64,000 bases of DNA from Treponema sp. OMZ 790 (GCF_024181285.1 NZ_CP051201.1:1178001-1242000), one strand, 5' to 3'. Shown: positions 1 to 8,304, numbered from the stretch's first letter. Notes: a model not told the origin generated them from the letters alone. A program made the numbers and translations.

Positions 1-2
1 TT

Positions 3-278
3 ACTGCCTTAAACAAAAGCGGTAAAAGTTTAAAAAAAGGAGACCCGGTTATTGTCGAAATTAAGGAAAATCAAACAAGACTTCAAGCCCTTTCTTCGGT
101 TATCCTTCCTATCCTCCTCGCATTTATTTTAAGCTTAAGCTCTTACCTCTTTTTTCACACCGAAAAAGCAATTGTAGGCGGTCTTTTTTTAGGGCTCATA
201 ATAGGAACAGCCCTAGCCTTCCTATTAAAAAATAAAATGGGAGATAAGGCCCTGCCTCAAGTAATAGGCCGCCTGTAG
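3..278 (+). CDS. RseC/MucC-like membrane protein, C-terminal part
   Basis: The window opens inside a forward gene whose frame runs to a TAG at 276-278. The visible 91 residues start with a hydrophilic stretch containing the motif KKGDPVIVEI, followed by two hydrophobic segments separated by a short loop (FHTEKA) and a short basic tail. This matches the C-terminal half of the RseC/MucC family, inner-membrane proteins that in other bacteria sit with SoxR-reducing or Rnf electron-transport systems. The N-terminal cysteine-containing half lies outside the window, so the family call is tentative. It is transcribed toward the minus-strand gene that ends at 313. Confidence 0.55.
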   Translation, partial: TALNKSGKSLKKGDPVIVEIKENQTRLQALSSVILPILLAFILSLSSYLFFHTEKAIVGGLFLGLIIGTALAFLLKNKMGDKALPQVIGRL

Positions 279-298
279 GTTCATTAATCAGGCAGCCT
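266..298. terminator. possible hairpin at the end of the rseC-like gene
   Basis: AGGCCGCCTG (266-275) pairs with CAGGCAGCCT (289-298) with one mismatch, between the two convergent genes. No clear T tract follows on either strand, so terminator function is uncertain. Confidence 0.3.
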
Positions 299-312
299 AA
301 ACCGATTTTTAC

Positions 313-1758
313 TTACGGATTGAATACTCCGGGCTGGGGAGCCCTGATTCTTACCAAGGCTGTAAAGGCATCGGAGTTTAGACTCATAAATTCTTCTATC
401 GAAGTTTCTTTTCCGCTTTCATATACATCGATATGAAAATTCCCGAAAACATCAAAATAAGGAAAAAAGGCTGCAATATGGTGATACTGACGCAAAGGAG
501 GATTTCCTTTTTCCCGGCTTACGGCTCCAAGATAAAAATGGCCGGGCTCACTTATTGCAAGATAATAAAGAAGAGCTTGTAAATAGGGAGTTTGATAGCC
601 GGCAGTTTTCTCGTATCCTTTAAACGAAGCAAAATCCTGCTTCATATTTTTTTGTCTTATGGGAGGCACAAGGGCAAAGGGTTCTATCATAACGTCAACA
701 CCTGAGACTATCGGTTTTATTGTGCGCTTTACGTTTAAGCTTAAAGCTGCGGCCGCCAGATTGCGTATCCATTCAAGCCCGAAATGCAAGTCTTTATCCT
801 TATATGGTTTTGTAAAATAAGTATCGGGTACATCGGTTTTAGTTCTAAGACTCTTAATAAAAATACCCTGCCCTGCTATCGGCCTAATCATTCCGTCTAC
901 TATCCATTTTGCAAAACCTGAACAGTTTACTCCGCCTTTTACGTCTTTAAGTCTTTGATCCGGTCTAATGGCTTTAACAATATCGTCCTCAGTTTGAGCC
1001 CTTCCATCCGTTAAATGGACCGGTTTACCGAATTCGTCAAAACCGCCGTCTTCAATAAATACCAATGTTTTTAATCTGTCTCTGATGGTATCGGAAGCAG
1101 CTTCTACACCGTTATAAAAAATCGGAGGGTTAAATATATCCCATGGAAGCATTTCTTTTGTAATAGAGCGTAATTCTAAAAGAGAAAGATAATATAAATT
1201 TTCGAACGGAATACCAACTGATATATCTTTTCGTACATAGGCATTAAACAGGCAAATACTTATAAGAGAACGCCCCTTAACCTGAGCCGGTCTTATACTC
1301 AAATAAAGCTCAGGATTTTCACGAGGATAAATTTTAATACACTCAAGAGCTCCGGTTTCATAATTTCTATATAAAATCCATGTTCCCTGCGGAACCTTTT
1401 CGAGATTTGAAAACTCGGTATCTATAGGGCTTATAACTACGGCAAGGAGATTTTTTTCTTTTAGATATACGGGCCTTACTTTAAAAAGATTTCCGGCAGA
1501 ATCCGCCTCAATTTGTAAATGATTGGTTGCAATTTCTTCAGGCTTTTCTAAAAGCCATGATCTTGCTATATCTCTTCTAATCAAGGCAGAGTCGGGTACT
1601 CTTTCAAGCGGAACAAGAGGAATAATACCGTTATCCCCTTGCGAATAAGAGTCTTCATAGGATATATCTATTTTTTCATCTCCGTAAACGGAACAAAGAA
1701 CGAAAAACAAAAGAAAAACATATTTTTTAAGTTTTAAATTAAAGCTGCCCATATTCAC
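313..1758 (-). CDS. secreted protein of unknown function with a Cys/His hydrolase-like layout
   Basis: The protein has a hydrophobic signal peptide near its start (LKKYVFLLFFVLCSVYG) and is otherwise soluble, so it is probably periplasmic or surface exposed. I do not recognise a named family. In the C-terminal half, GGVNCSGFAKW resembles the Cys motif of NlpC/P60 and papain-like folds. About 150 residues later come YHHIAAFFPYF and FHIDVYESG, which could supply His and Asp. The order Cys, His, Asp fits a cysteine hydrolase, but this is inference. The longest frame begins with GTG at 1758; an ATG two codons in (1752) is equally possible, and neither has a strong Shine-Dalgarno sequence. Confidence 0.75.
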   Translation of the reverse strand: MNMGSFNLKLKKYVFLLFFVLCSVYGDEKIDISYEDSYSQGDNGIIPLVPLERVPDSALIRRDIARSWLLEKPEEIATNHLQIEADSAGNLFKVRPVYLKEKNLLAVVISPIDTEFSNLEKVPQGTWILYRNYETGALECIKIYPRENPELYLSIRPAQVKGRSLISICLFNAYVRKDISVGIPFENLYYLSLLELRSITKEMLPWDIFNPPIFYNGVEAASDTIRDRLKTLVFIEDGGFDEFGKPVHLTDGRAQTEDDIVKAIRPDQRLKDVKGGVNCSGFAKWIVDGMIRPIAGQGIFIKSLRTKTDVPDTYFTKPYKDKDLHFGLEWIRNLAAAALSLNVKRTIKPIVSGVDVMIEPFALVPPIRQKNMKQDFASFKGYEKTAGYQTPYLQALLYYLAISEPGHFYLGAVSREKGNPPLRQYHHIAAFFPYFDVFGNFHIDVYESGKETSIEEFMSLNSDAFTALVRIRAPQPGVFNP

Positions 1759-1800
1759 AGTATCGGATAAATAGAGGATGAACTTAACAGGATATGTTTA

Positions 1801-2853
1801 TCAATCCGCCTCTCTTGCAATTTGGCATACGAGTTCAATATCATTTGCAAAATAATCATCGTCCATATCGATAGTTGCAGCATAGGAATTATAAAACAAA
1901 TGATGGCTGCGGCTGTCCCATGAAATTATATAACGCTTATCCGTTTCTATTTTGTTCGGTCTAAATATTTTACGAGCGAAAGTTTTTTTCATTGTGTCCA
2001 TTTCAATCTTGGAAAAAAGATCTACTCCGTTTAACTTCATAGATATTCCTTCTTTTTTCATTTTTTCAATATAAAAACTTTTTACCGTAAAATGAATGAT
2101 ACTACAGTCTTGCAGCGGAGTGTCTTTTTTCATGTTTCCGTAGAATATAATTTCGGCAATCGCCATATTGTTTTTCGCCAAAACTCCTTTGGAATAAGGA
2201 ACAATCTTCGTACTCTGCCAATGGTAACCTTTTGCGATAGAAATGTCCATTGAATCGGAATATTTTTCAAATTCATCCGAATAAGGAAAGTCTCTATGAT
2301 CCGACATTGTCGCATGTCCCGTTTCCATATAGATGTCAAAGCCGTCATTCATAAGTTCTTTGACTATGGTTTGCCCCAATTTTATTTTTGTGTTATTTAT
2401 GGTGAGTATGGGGGATTTTACAGGTAAGCCGATAATAAGATATGTCATCATGCAAAAGAGTAAGAACAATAAAGAGCCGAAAAGAGCAACCATTGCTTTA
2501 CCTGTACGCTTTCTAGCATTAAACACAGCCATAATCGGAACAAGGAATATGGTTCTTATTAAAACAGCTGTTGCCGACGGAAATTTTGTACCCTTGTATA
2601 TAATCTGTATTATAAAAAGAATTGCTATTACAAACATCAAACCGTACACAAAAATTTCCCCTATGCTCAATTTGCCGGCTTTTGTATTTTCATTCACAGG
2701 TTCATCAATTAATCTTTTTCCGTTGACAATTGTATTTTTATAATTGTGATACAGGTAGTAGGCGGCACAAGCAAATGAGATACCTAAAAATGCCAGCATT
2801 CCAATGTGTAAAAGTTTTCCCAAGAGGTTTCTCCTTTTTATTATATCGCTCAT
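1801..2853 (-). CDS. membrane protein of unknown function
   Basis: The N-terminal 150 residues hold four likely transmembrane helices: near residues 17-33, 66-86, a weaker one around FLVPIMAVF, and FGSLLFLLFCMMTYLIIGL. A soluble domain of about 200 residues follows without motifs I recognise. The ATG at 2853 has no Shine-Dalgarno sequence, whereas the in-frame TTG at 2823 is preceded by AAAAGGAGA at good spacing, so the protein probably starts at 2823 and is 340 residues long. It lies just downstream of the terminator of the next minus-strand gene and is probably expressed separately. Confidence 0.75.
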   Translation of the reverse strand: MSDIIKRRNLLGKLLHIGMLAFLGISFACAAYYLYHNYKNTIVNGKRLIDEPVNENTKAGKLSIGEIFVYGLMFVIAILFIIQIIYKGTKFPSATAVLIRTIFLVPIMAVFNARKRTGKAMVALFGSLLFLLFCMMTYLIIGLPVKSPILTINNTKIKLGQTIVKELMNDGFDIYMETGHATMSDHRDFPYSDEFEKYSDSMDISIAKGYHWQSTKIVPYSKGVLAKNNMAIAEIIFYGNMKKDTPLQDCSIIHFTVKSFYIEKMKKEGISMKLNGVDLFSKIEMDTMKKTFARKIFRPNKIETDKRYIISWDSRSHHLFYNSYAATIDMDDDYFANDIELVCQIAREAD

Positions 2854-2876
2854 TTTAAAATTTAATCAGTATTACT

Positions 2877-2919
2877 AAAAATCCTTTCCGCCTGCTAATC
2901 ACAGGCAGAAAGGATTTTT
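2877..2919 (-). terminator. rho-independent terminator of the 2926-4218 gene
   Basis: AAAAATCCTTTC-c-GCCTG and CAGGC-a-GAAAGGATTTTT form a long stem with one mismatch around the loop ctaatca. Runs of A and T flank both sides, so it can work in both directions. It sits immediately after the stop codon at 2926. Confidence 0.85.
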
Positions 2920-2925
2920 CAAAAA

Positions 2926-4218
2926 CTATTTATACTCATCCTTTACATAAGAATCGGGCGAATCTTTTCTTTGCTCCATCAAAGCCTTAAACCAATCAGG
3001 AGCATTCGATAAATCGACCATATTGGGTAGCTTTTTTTGATAGATATTTAAAAAATCGGCACAATAAAGGAGCCATAGAACATTACCGCCCCAGTCGTTT
3101 ATTTCAGCGGAAGAATAAGGGTAGTTTTTGCCGTAATTTAATATTTTATTAAGTCTAAGCCAAACCCATTGAGTGCTTTGTTTTTTCTTAAAATTTGTTT
3201 TTTCCCTATCTGTATATTTGAATAAATCTTCACTATCTTGATAAGACGGAAAAATTATATTGCACTCATTATCCTTATTATAAAAATAAATCTTATTTAT
3301 TTTTTTCGAATCTGTTCTATAGCCTATTTTATATTTCGAATTAAGAAGTAAATCGGCCTTCTTATTTATAAAAGCCGAAGGTTTATCGGCATAATTTTCC
3401 GGAATATTTGAACCAACGGTTACAACAATCCATTTTCGCAAGATGCGCTCATCTTTTTCGTCAAATCCTTCGATACCAAAACTATGCTGTTTTAAATTTT
3501 CCAAGTTTTTTACCGTAAATTCCGTGGAGCCATCTTCAAAAGTCTTTAAAATTTCAAAACCCTCATCTCCTATGCCTTTTTTTATAACAATTTTTTTAAT
3601 TGCCGGAATATTTATCCAGGAAAGACGGACCGACTTATCTCCGGGGTTTGCAGTAAATATAAATTTACCAAGCTCCAAGTCTAAATCGGTTTTACCGTAA
3701 TTGGGAACGGTTTTGCGGTACTCCAATACTTCTTTAAACCAATCGGGGGCATTTGTCATATCGACCATTGAAGAAATCTTAGCCTCATACATATTGATAA
3801 AATCGGCAAGGTATAAAATATAAAGGACATTCCCCATTCCGTTGTTAGCATTAAAAGCACCAGAAGCAAACTGTTTTTCATTAGTATTTAAGACCTTATT
3901 CATCCTGTACCAAAACTTATTTCCAGAATTTGAATTTAACCCTTCAATTTCTTCTTTATCAAATCCAAAAACCTTTTCGGCTTCTTGGTAAGCAAAAGGA
4001 AGCATAAGCCTTTTACCGTCTTTTGTAAATTGGATTTTTTCCGATAGGCCTTCGGTTGTAAATCCGATTTTTTGATTCGGCTTAAGAGGCTTTTGCTCAT
4101 TTTTTTCACTAAAATAAGGCTGTTTGCCTCCCTTTCCGCTTCCGACTGTCTCACATCCTGTAAACAAAGTACTTACAATAATTGTAAATACAACCAAATT
4201 AAAAAAATGTTTTTTCAT
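2926..4218 (-). CDS. lipoprotein with a duplicated domain flanking a fibronectin III-like middle
   Basis: A signal peptide ends in the lipobox LFTGC (Cys 22), so this is an exported lipoprotein. Two homologous blocks of about 130 residues are visible. Each starts with IGF/YxT and contains W-x-R-x-NK-hydrophobic-LN, GNVLxxLYxADFxNxY and MVDxxNAPDWFKxxxxxRK. Between them lies a beta-rich segment (roughly residues 185-285: VRLSWINIP, VIKKG, FTVKNLE) that resembles a fibronectin type III fold. No function is known to me. ATG 4218 has a good AAGGAG at 4224-4229 (minus strand). The gene is followed by its own terminator. Confidence 0.85.
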   Translation of the reverse strand: MKKHFFNLVVFTIIVSTLFTGCETVGSGKGGKQPYFSEKNEQKPLKPNQKIGFTTEGLSEKIQFTKDGKRLMLPFAYQEAEKVFGFDKEEIEGLNSNSGNKFWYRMNKVLNTNEKQFASGAFNANNGMGNVLYILYLADFINMYEAKISSMVDMTNAPDWFKEVLEYRKTVPNYGKTDLDLELGKFIFTANPGDKSVRLSWINIPAIKKIVIKKGIGDEGFEILKTFEDGSTEFTVKNLENLKQHSFGIEGFDEKDERILRKWIVVTVGSNIPENYADKPSAFINKKADLLLNSKYKIGYRTDSKKINKIYFYNKDNECNIIFPSYQDSEDLFKYTDREKTNFKKKQSTQWVWLRLNKILNYGKNYPYSSAEINDWGGNVLWLLYCADFLNIYQKKLPNMVDLSNAPDWFKALMEQRKDSPDSYVKDEYK

Positions 4219-4270
4219 TTAAAAACTCTCCTTTTAAATCGTTTAATTTTATGGGTTTTTATTAATTTTG

Positions 4271-5581
4271 TCAAGCAAAAATCTCTCTTATCAACTTTAG
4301 ATTATACAAAACAATAATCTTATCGGCTGTTCCGCCTGTAGATATATTGTTTTTTTCGCACCATGCAGAAAATTCGGTAATAGCAGTTTCTTGAACCGGC
4401 CATTCTTCCTCTATGGAAAGGAGACTGTGAGCTTTTTTTTGTACTTCATGTAAAGTGTTTTCTCCTTTGCGTTTTATAATCGTAGTGTCGCAAGTTGTTT
4501 CAATCATCTTGACAATAATTTTTGCAAAGTTATCCCCCTCTAAAAAAGTTTTTTTATAAAGGGGGAGCCAAACTTGAAAGTGCTCTGCAAAGCCTGAGAG
4601 GGCCAAGCCCCTCACTCCCCCGCTACCTAAATTACTAAAGGCTTGTAAGGAGGCCGAGGAACAGGCTTTAAGTTCAAAATCTTTTTTTAAGGGAAAAGAA
4701 AAGGCTGCTATTTCCCTGCTTAAATCGGCAAATGTTTTTTTTCCTTTTATTATGCGAAAGGTGCAGGCGTTCAAAATAAGAAGTAAAAATAAAGCTCCCT
4801 TATAGGTGTTTACTCCTCCCGTTAAATCGAATAGGCATTCTTCTTGTTTTTTTCCGTATTCGCGCAAGGCTTCAAAGGAAACACAATCTTTTGCACTTAA
4901 ATTTTTAATTGCATTCCCGATTAGGGGAATACATCCGAGCATGAGTAAAAAGTCCATATCCTTGTGGGAGCCTTGAGAATTAACCGTAACACAGCCGAAG
5001 CCTAATGGACGGCAAAGCTCTGCAAGTAGGGAGCTTTCGGTTAAATTACCCAAAAGCTCAAAAATATCCCCGTCGTTAGACAGGTCGTAAGACCAATCTT
5101 CATGAACTTTTTTTAAGATAAAATCCATTATTTCTTTTTGGGAATGAGCACGGCTCCTCGCACAGATCACGGCATCTTTTTCGCATAAAAAACATTTCCG
5201 CCTCTTATTATTTTGGGGGAAATCATTGCGCGAAAAAAGTTTTTCCGCAGTTAAAACATCGATATCGGCAAGACGACCTAAAGCTTCGGTATTTTCAATT
5301 TGTATGCTTAAAGATTTTACTTCCAATGGAGGGGCATTTACAATCAAAAAAAAGATTAAGCCTTCTTCATCCGTGTAAGAGTGAAAAATTTTGACGGGGT
5401 TCATCTTTTTTTTACATTCCAAAAAAATGCGGTATACAATCCAATTCGATTCGATTGAACCTTTTTTCTCACCCGGAATATTTGCCCTTATCACTACAAG
5501 GCTTGAAGACGGAAAACGGCTTAAAAGCTCTTTTTCAAAAACATCGGTCTTTTCTCTTTTTTCCAATAAGGACAGGCTCAT
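4271..5581 (-). CDS. citXG: CitX-CitG fusion: prosthetic-group synthesis and transfer for citrate lyase
   Basis: The first ~160 residues resemble CitX, the transferase that attaches the phosphoribosyl-dephospho-CoA prosthetic group to the citrate lyase acyl-carrier subunit (visible: VVIRANIPGEKK). The remaining ~270 residues resemble CitG, the triphosphoribosyl-dephospho-CoA synthase, with GSHKDMDFLLML, DLTGGVNTYKGALF, GSGGVRGLALSGF and ISTGGTADK. Such fusions are known. ATG 5581 follows GGGGGA. An upstream in-frame TTG at 5611 lies inside a repeated hairpin element and is not a credible start. Several CitG motif positions differ from the usual form (GSHKD rather than GAH.D), so activity is probable rather than certain. 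citDEF genes are not in this window. Confidence 0.8.
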   Translation of the reverse strand: MSLSLLEKREKTDVFEKELLSRFPSSSLVVIRANIPGEKKGSIESNWIVYRIFLECKKKMNPVKIFHSYTDEEGLIFFLIVNAPPLEVKSLSIQIENTEALGRLADIDVLTAEKLFSRNDFPQNNKRRKCFLCEKDAVICARSRAHSQKEIMDFILKKVHEDWSYDLSNDGDIFELLGNLTESSLLAELCRPLGFGCVTVNSQGSHKDMDFLLMLGCIPLIGNAIKNLSAKDCVSFEALREYGKKQEECLFDLTGGVNTYKGALFLLLILNACTFRIIKGKKTFADLSREIAAFSFPLKKDFELKACSSASLQAFSNLGSGGVRGLALSGFAEHFQVWLPLYKKTFLEGDNFAKIIVKMIETTCDTTIIKRKGENTLHEVQKKAHSLLSIEEEWPVQETAITEFSAWCEKNNISTGGTADKIIVLYNLKLIREIFA

Positions 5582-5588
5582 CTTTTCC

Positions 5589-5767
5589 CCCATAAAAACT
5601 TTTTGCAGCAAATATCAATTTGCGAAAAAAGTTTTTTCAAGTAGTTTTGCTTTTGCAAAACTACATACAATAACGCGATGTTTTGTGCAAAGCACAAAAC
5701 TCGAAGATAAACATGGAGGCTTGTATTTCAAGCCGTAATGTTTATCGAATCTCCCATAAAAACTTTT
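5589..5767 (-). repeat. dispersed multi-hairpin element, copy A, in front of citXG
   Basis: A block of four consecutive hairpins lies between citC and citXG. The stems are GATAAACAT (5706-5714) with 5738-5746, containing GGCTTG/CAAGCC; GTTTTGTGC (5680-5688) with 5692-5700; GTAGTTTTGC (5641-5650) with 5655-5664; and AAAAACTTTTT (5594-5604) with AAAAAGTTTTT (5626-5636), containing GCAAAT/ATTTGC. The 15-mer CCCATAAAAACTTTT occurs at both ends (5589-5603 and 5753-5767). Copy B is at 13901-14071. The downstream end supplies the ribosome-binding region of citXG. Confidence 0.85.
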
Positions 5768-5775
5768 CAAAATAA

Positions 5776-6792
5776 TCAGTCTTTTTCTTTTAAAGAACTT
5801 AGAAAATTATAAGTCGCTTCCGGTAAAAATGAGCGTACTTCTTCAAGACTATTATTTTGAAATGCACTTCTTACTCTAGTTGCAGAAATTATTTTGTTGT
5901 TATGAGTTTTTTTCCGTTCAATTATTTTTACCTCGCATTGGGGCGGGAGTTCTTTTAACAGGGTTTGATTATATATTTCCGTACTCGGATCCAAGGGCTC
6001 ATCTCCCAAAAAGCGGGTTTTAATATTAAATATAGGTACAAAGTATTTTAAAAATATCCTTGCATCGAGCTGGGTTTGATTTTTGCTAATCAAAGTTTTT
6101 TCTTTTAAAAAATAAGACGGAAAGGTTGCAGAACTTATTAAAAACTGAGATGAGGGAAGCACTATTACATTTTTTAAGTCTTCAGTATTTTTTTTGATAA
6201 GCATAAAGCGGTCTTGAAAAGAAAAAAAACTTTTATCTGTTTCAACAGCAAAAACTAAAAGGCGTTTATCGGTTCCGCAGTATTCTAAAGCCTTTTCTAT
6301 TAAGTACCTATGCCCAAGGGTAAATGGATTTGCATTCATAACTATTGCAGCGTTTTCGGTTTCCTTTATATCGCCGGGGCAAAGGGAAAGAAGCTCATTC
6401 TTTAAAACCTCTTCTACAGTTTTTTCTCCTCTATATAATAAGGCAGAGTCATCCGATGAGGCTAAGCTTATAAAACCTGCCCCCGTAAAAAATGAAACGC
6501 TTGATCTTTTTGTAAATATAAAAAAAGATTTATAACCCTCGCCGTAGGCTTCCTTTAAGAGGGCTGAAAGAATCTCATCGGTAAGGCCGATGCCCTTAAA
6601 TTCATCCTTGACGGCAAAGCATTTTAAAATATTTTTTTCACGCCCTCCGCAGGCGGCCAAATTATCGGCCTCATCAAAGATGCCGTAAACACTTTCAAGA
6701 GAATCTTCAATAAGGCCGCTTTCTTTTAAAAGAGCCGAAAACTCTTCTTTCCGGCTCTTTATTTCTAAATTGATTTTTTGTAAATTAGTCAT
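5776..6792 (-). CDS. citC: [citrate (pro-3S)-lyase] ligase CitC
   Basis: CitC acetylates the prosthetic group of the acyl-carrier subunit of citrate lyase, which activates the enzyme. The N-terminal ~120 residues form a GNAT-like domain (GREKNILKCFAVKDEFKGIG). The C-terminal part is a nucleotidyltransferase of the cytidylyltransferase-like type, with NANPFTLGHRYLIEKA (the HxGH-type motif) and ISATRVR near the C-terminus. The length of 338 residues is normal for the family. It lies 5 bp downstream of the fumarase beta gene, so it probably belongs to the same operon. The Shine-Dalgarno sequence is weak (AAGGTAA). Confidence 0.9.
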   Translation of the reverse strand: MTNLQKINLEIKSRKEEFSALLKESGLIEDSLESVYGIFDEADNLAACGGREKNILKCFAVKDEFKGIGLTDEILSALLKEAYGEGYKSFFIFTKRSSVSFFTGAGFISLASSDDSALLYRGEKTVEEVLKNELLSLCPGDIKETENAAIVMNANPFTLGHRYLIEKALEYCGTDKRLLVFAVETDKSFFSFQDRFMLIKKNTEDLKNVIVLPSSQFLISSATFPSYFLKEKTLISKNQTQLDARIFLKYFVPIFNIKTRFLGDEPLDPSTEIYNQTLLKELPPQCEVKIIERKKTHNNKIISATRVRSAFQNNSLEEVRSFLPEATYNFLSSLKEKD

Positions 6793-6797
6793 TTACC

Positions 6798-7361
6798 TTA
6801 GTTGAGGCTTTTTAAATACTCTTCACGGCCCAGCTTGTAAAGGTTATTCCCCTTAGAATCGATGATGCATGTTACAGGGAAGTCTTCAACATAGAGCTTA
6901 CGGACAGCTTCAGCTCCCAAATCTTCATAGCAGATAACCTCAGCCGATTTAATTCGGCTTTTGATTAGGGCTGCAGCTCCTCCTATAGCGGCAAAATAAC
7001 AGGCTCCATGCTCTATTATTTTTGCAACTACCTCATCGTTTCTTTTTCCCTTTCCGACCATGGCCATGAGCCCCTCATCTAAAAGCTGAGGGGTATAGGC
7101 GTCCATGCGGTAGCTGGTGGTGGGGCCTGCAGAACCTATGGGTTCTCCGGGCTTTGCAGGGCTGGGGCCCACATAGTACATGACGGAGCCTTTGACATCT
7201 ATGGGGAGTTTTTCACCCTTTTCCAAAAGCTCGCATAGGCGTTTATGAGCTGCATCCCGCCCTGTATAAATATAGCCCGTTAATAAAACAATATCTCCGG
7301 CCTTAACATCTTTTAAATCTTCCCTCGTAAGGGGTGTTGTAAGTTTTTTCATTTCAGACAT
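6798..7361 (-). CDS. fumarate hydratase class I (two-subunit type), beta subunit
   Basis: This subunit pairs with the alpha subunit encoded directly upstream to interconvert fumarate and malate. The motifs TGYIYTGRDAAHKR, YVGPSPAKPGEPIGSAGPTT, RMDAYTP and GKGKRN are those of the C-terminal domain of class I fumarase and tartrate dehydratase. The ATG at 7361 is chosen because GGGAGG lies 9 nt upstream; the ATG at 7370 touches that sequence directly. The L-tartrate dehydratase beta subunit is the closest alternative, but the neighbouring alpha subunit and citrate genes favour fumarase. Confidence 0.88.
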   Translation of the reverse strand: MSEMKKLTTPLTREDLKDVKAGDIVLLTGYIYTGRDAAHKRLCELLEKGEKLPIDVKGSVMYYVGPSPAKPGEPIGSAGPTTSYRMDAYTPQLLDEGLMAMVGKGKRNDEVVAKIIEHGACYFAAIGGAAALIKSRIKSAEVICYEDLGAEAVRKLYVEDFPVTCIIDSKGNNLYKLGREEYLKSLN

Positions 7362-7376
7362 TTTCCTCATCCTCCC

Positions 7377-8222
7377 TTATAAAGTAACTTCCTTATGGCG
7401 TGTTGCATGACAGTTTATATTTACACAAATAGGAAGACCTGCAATATGTGTAGGATAGGTTTCAATTAGAACACGCAAAGCTGTAGTTTTTCCGCCGTAA
7501 CCTTGGGGGCCGATTCCTAAGGCGTTTACTTTTTCAAGCATTTCTTTTTCTAAATCTGCATAGAAAGGATCAGGGTTATAACTATCCATCGGTCTCATCA
7601 AGGCTTTTTTGGCTATCAAGGTTACCTTATCTACAGTGCCTCCTATTCCGACACCCACTACTATGGGAGGACAGGGGTTGGGCCCTGCAAGTTCTACAGT
7701 TTCCAATATGAATTTTTTTACACCCTCAAGACCGTCGGATGGTTTAAGCATTGCAAGGCGGGACATGTTCTCGGAGCCGAAGCCCTTGCCTGCAAACATA
7801 ATATGAAGCTTATCGCCGGGAACAATATTATAATGAATTACGGCAGGCGTATTATCCTTTGTGTTTACCCTGTTGTAAACCGGATCGGCAACAACGGATT
7901 TTCTTAAATAGCCTTCCATGTAGCCCTGCCTTACACCCTCATTGATAGCGTCTTCAATGTAGCCGCCTTCAATGTGTACATCTTGTCCGATCGTAACAAA
8001 GATTACGGCCATTCCCGTATCTTGGCACATGGGCGAATTCGTTCTTTTTGCAATATCGGCGTTTTCTATAATCTGATCGAGAGTATCACGGGCTAAGTTC
8101 CATTTTTCGGCTTCCCGCGACATCTTTAAACTTGTTAACACATCTTGCGGAAGATAATAGGCAGCTTCAATAGCCATCCTCTTAACTTCTTCCGTAATTT
8201 TTTTTGCTTCTACAATGTGCAT
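7377..8222 (-). CDS. fumarate hydratase class I (two-subunit type), alpha subunit
   Basis: This is the catalytic Fe-S subunit of oxygen-sensitive fumarase. Visible are SPMCQDTGMAVIFV (cluster Cys), GFGSENMSRLAML, GPNPCPPIVVGVGIGG (second Cys), and GYGGKTTALRV and CVNINCHATRHKE near the end. ATG 8222 is preferred because the protein then begins MHIVEAKKITEEV; the longer in-frame TTG at 8240 falls inside an inverted repeat. It is the first gene of the operon with fumarase beta, citC and citXG, and is driven by a near-perfect promoter at 8260-8288. Confidence 0.9.
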   Translation of the reverse strand: MHIVEAKKITEEVKRMAIEAAYYLPQDVLTSLKMSREAEKWNLARDTLDQIIENADIAKRTNSPMCQDTGMAVIFVTIGQDVHIEGGYIEDAINEGVRQGYMEGYLRKSVVADPVYNRVNTKDNTPAVIHYNIVPGDKLHIMFAGKGFGSENMSRLAMLKPSDGLEGVKKFILETVELAGPNPCPPIVVGVGIGGTVDKVTLIAKKALMRPMDSYNPDPFYADLEKEMLEKVNALGIGPQGYGGKTTALRVLIETYPTHIAGLPICVNINCHATRHKEVTL

Positions 8223-8231
8223 ACTCAAAAA

Positions 8232-8259
8232 TACCCCCAAAAGTTATTTCTTGGGGGTA
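8232..8259. promoter_or_regulatory. perfect inverted repeat between the fumarase promoter and start codon
   Basis: TACCCCCAA (8232-8240) and TTGGGGGTA (8251-8259) form a 9-bp inverted repeat with a 10-bp spacer. It begins directly after the -10 box and includes the G-rich Shine-Dalgarno region of the alpha subunit gene. It could be an operator, an RNA hairpin hiding the ribosome-binding site, or a weak terminator of the gene ending at 8305. Confidence 0.6.
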
Positions 8260-8288
8260 ATTATAGAACATTAAAAGATTACTGTCAA
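8260..8288 (-). promoter_or_regulatory. sigma-70 promoter of the fumarase-citC-citXG operon
   Basis: On the minus strand TTGACA (8288-8283) is separated by 17 bp from TATAAT (8265-8260). Both boxes match the consensus exactly. The predicted transcription start near 8253 lies inside the inverted repeat. Confidence 0.85.
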
Positions 8289-8304
8289 TTGATGCGGGAT
8301 AGAC

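Noticed and set aside
5582..5611. Upstream TTG start of citXG
   Set aside because: It lies in the same hairpin repeat, where the in-frame peptide mirrors copy B (LQKVF), so it reflects repeat DNA and not protein.
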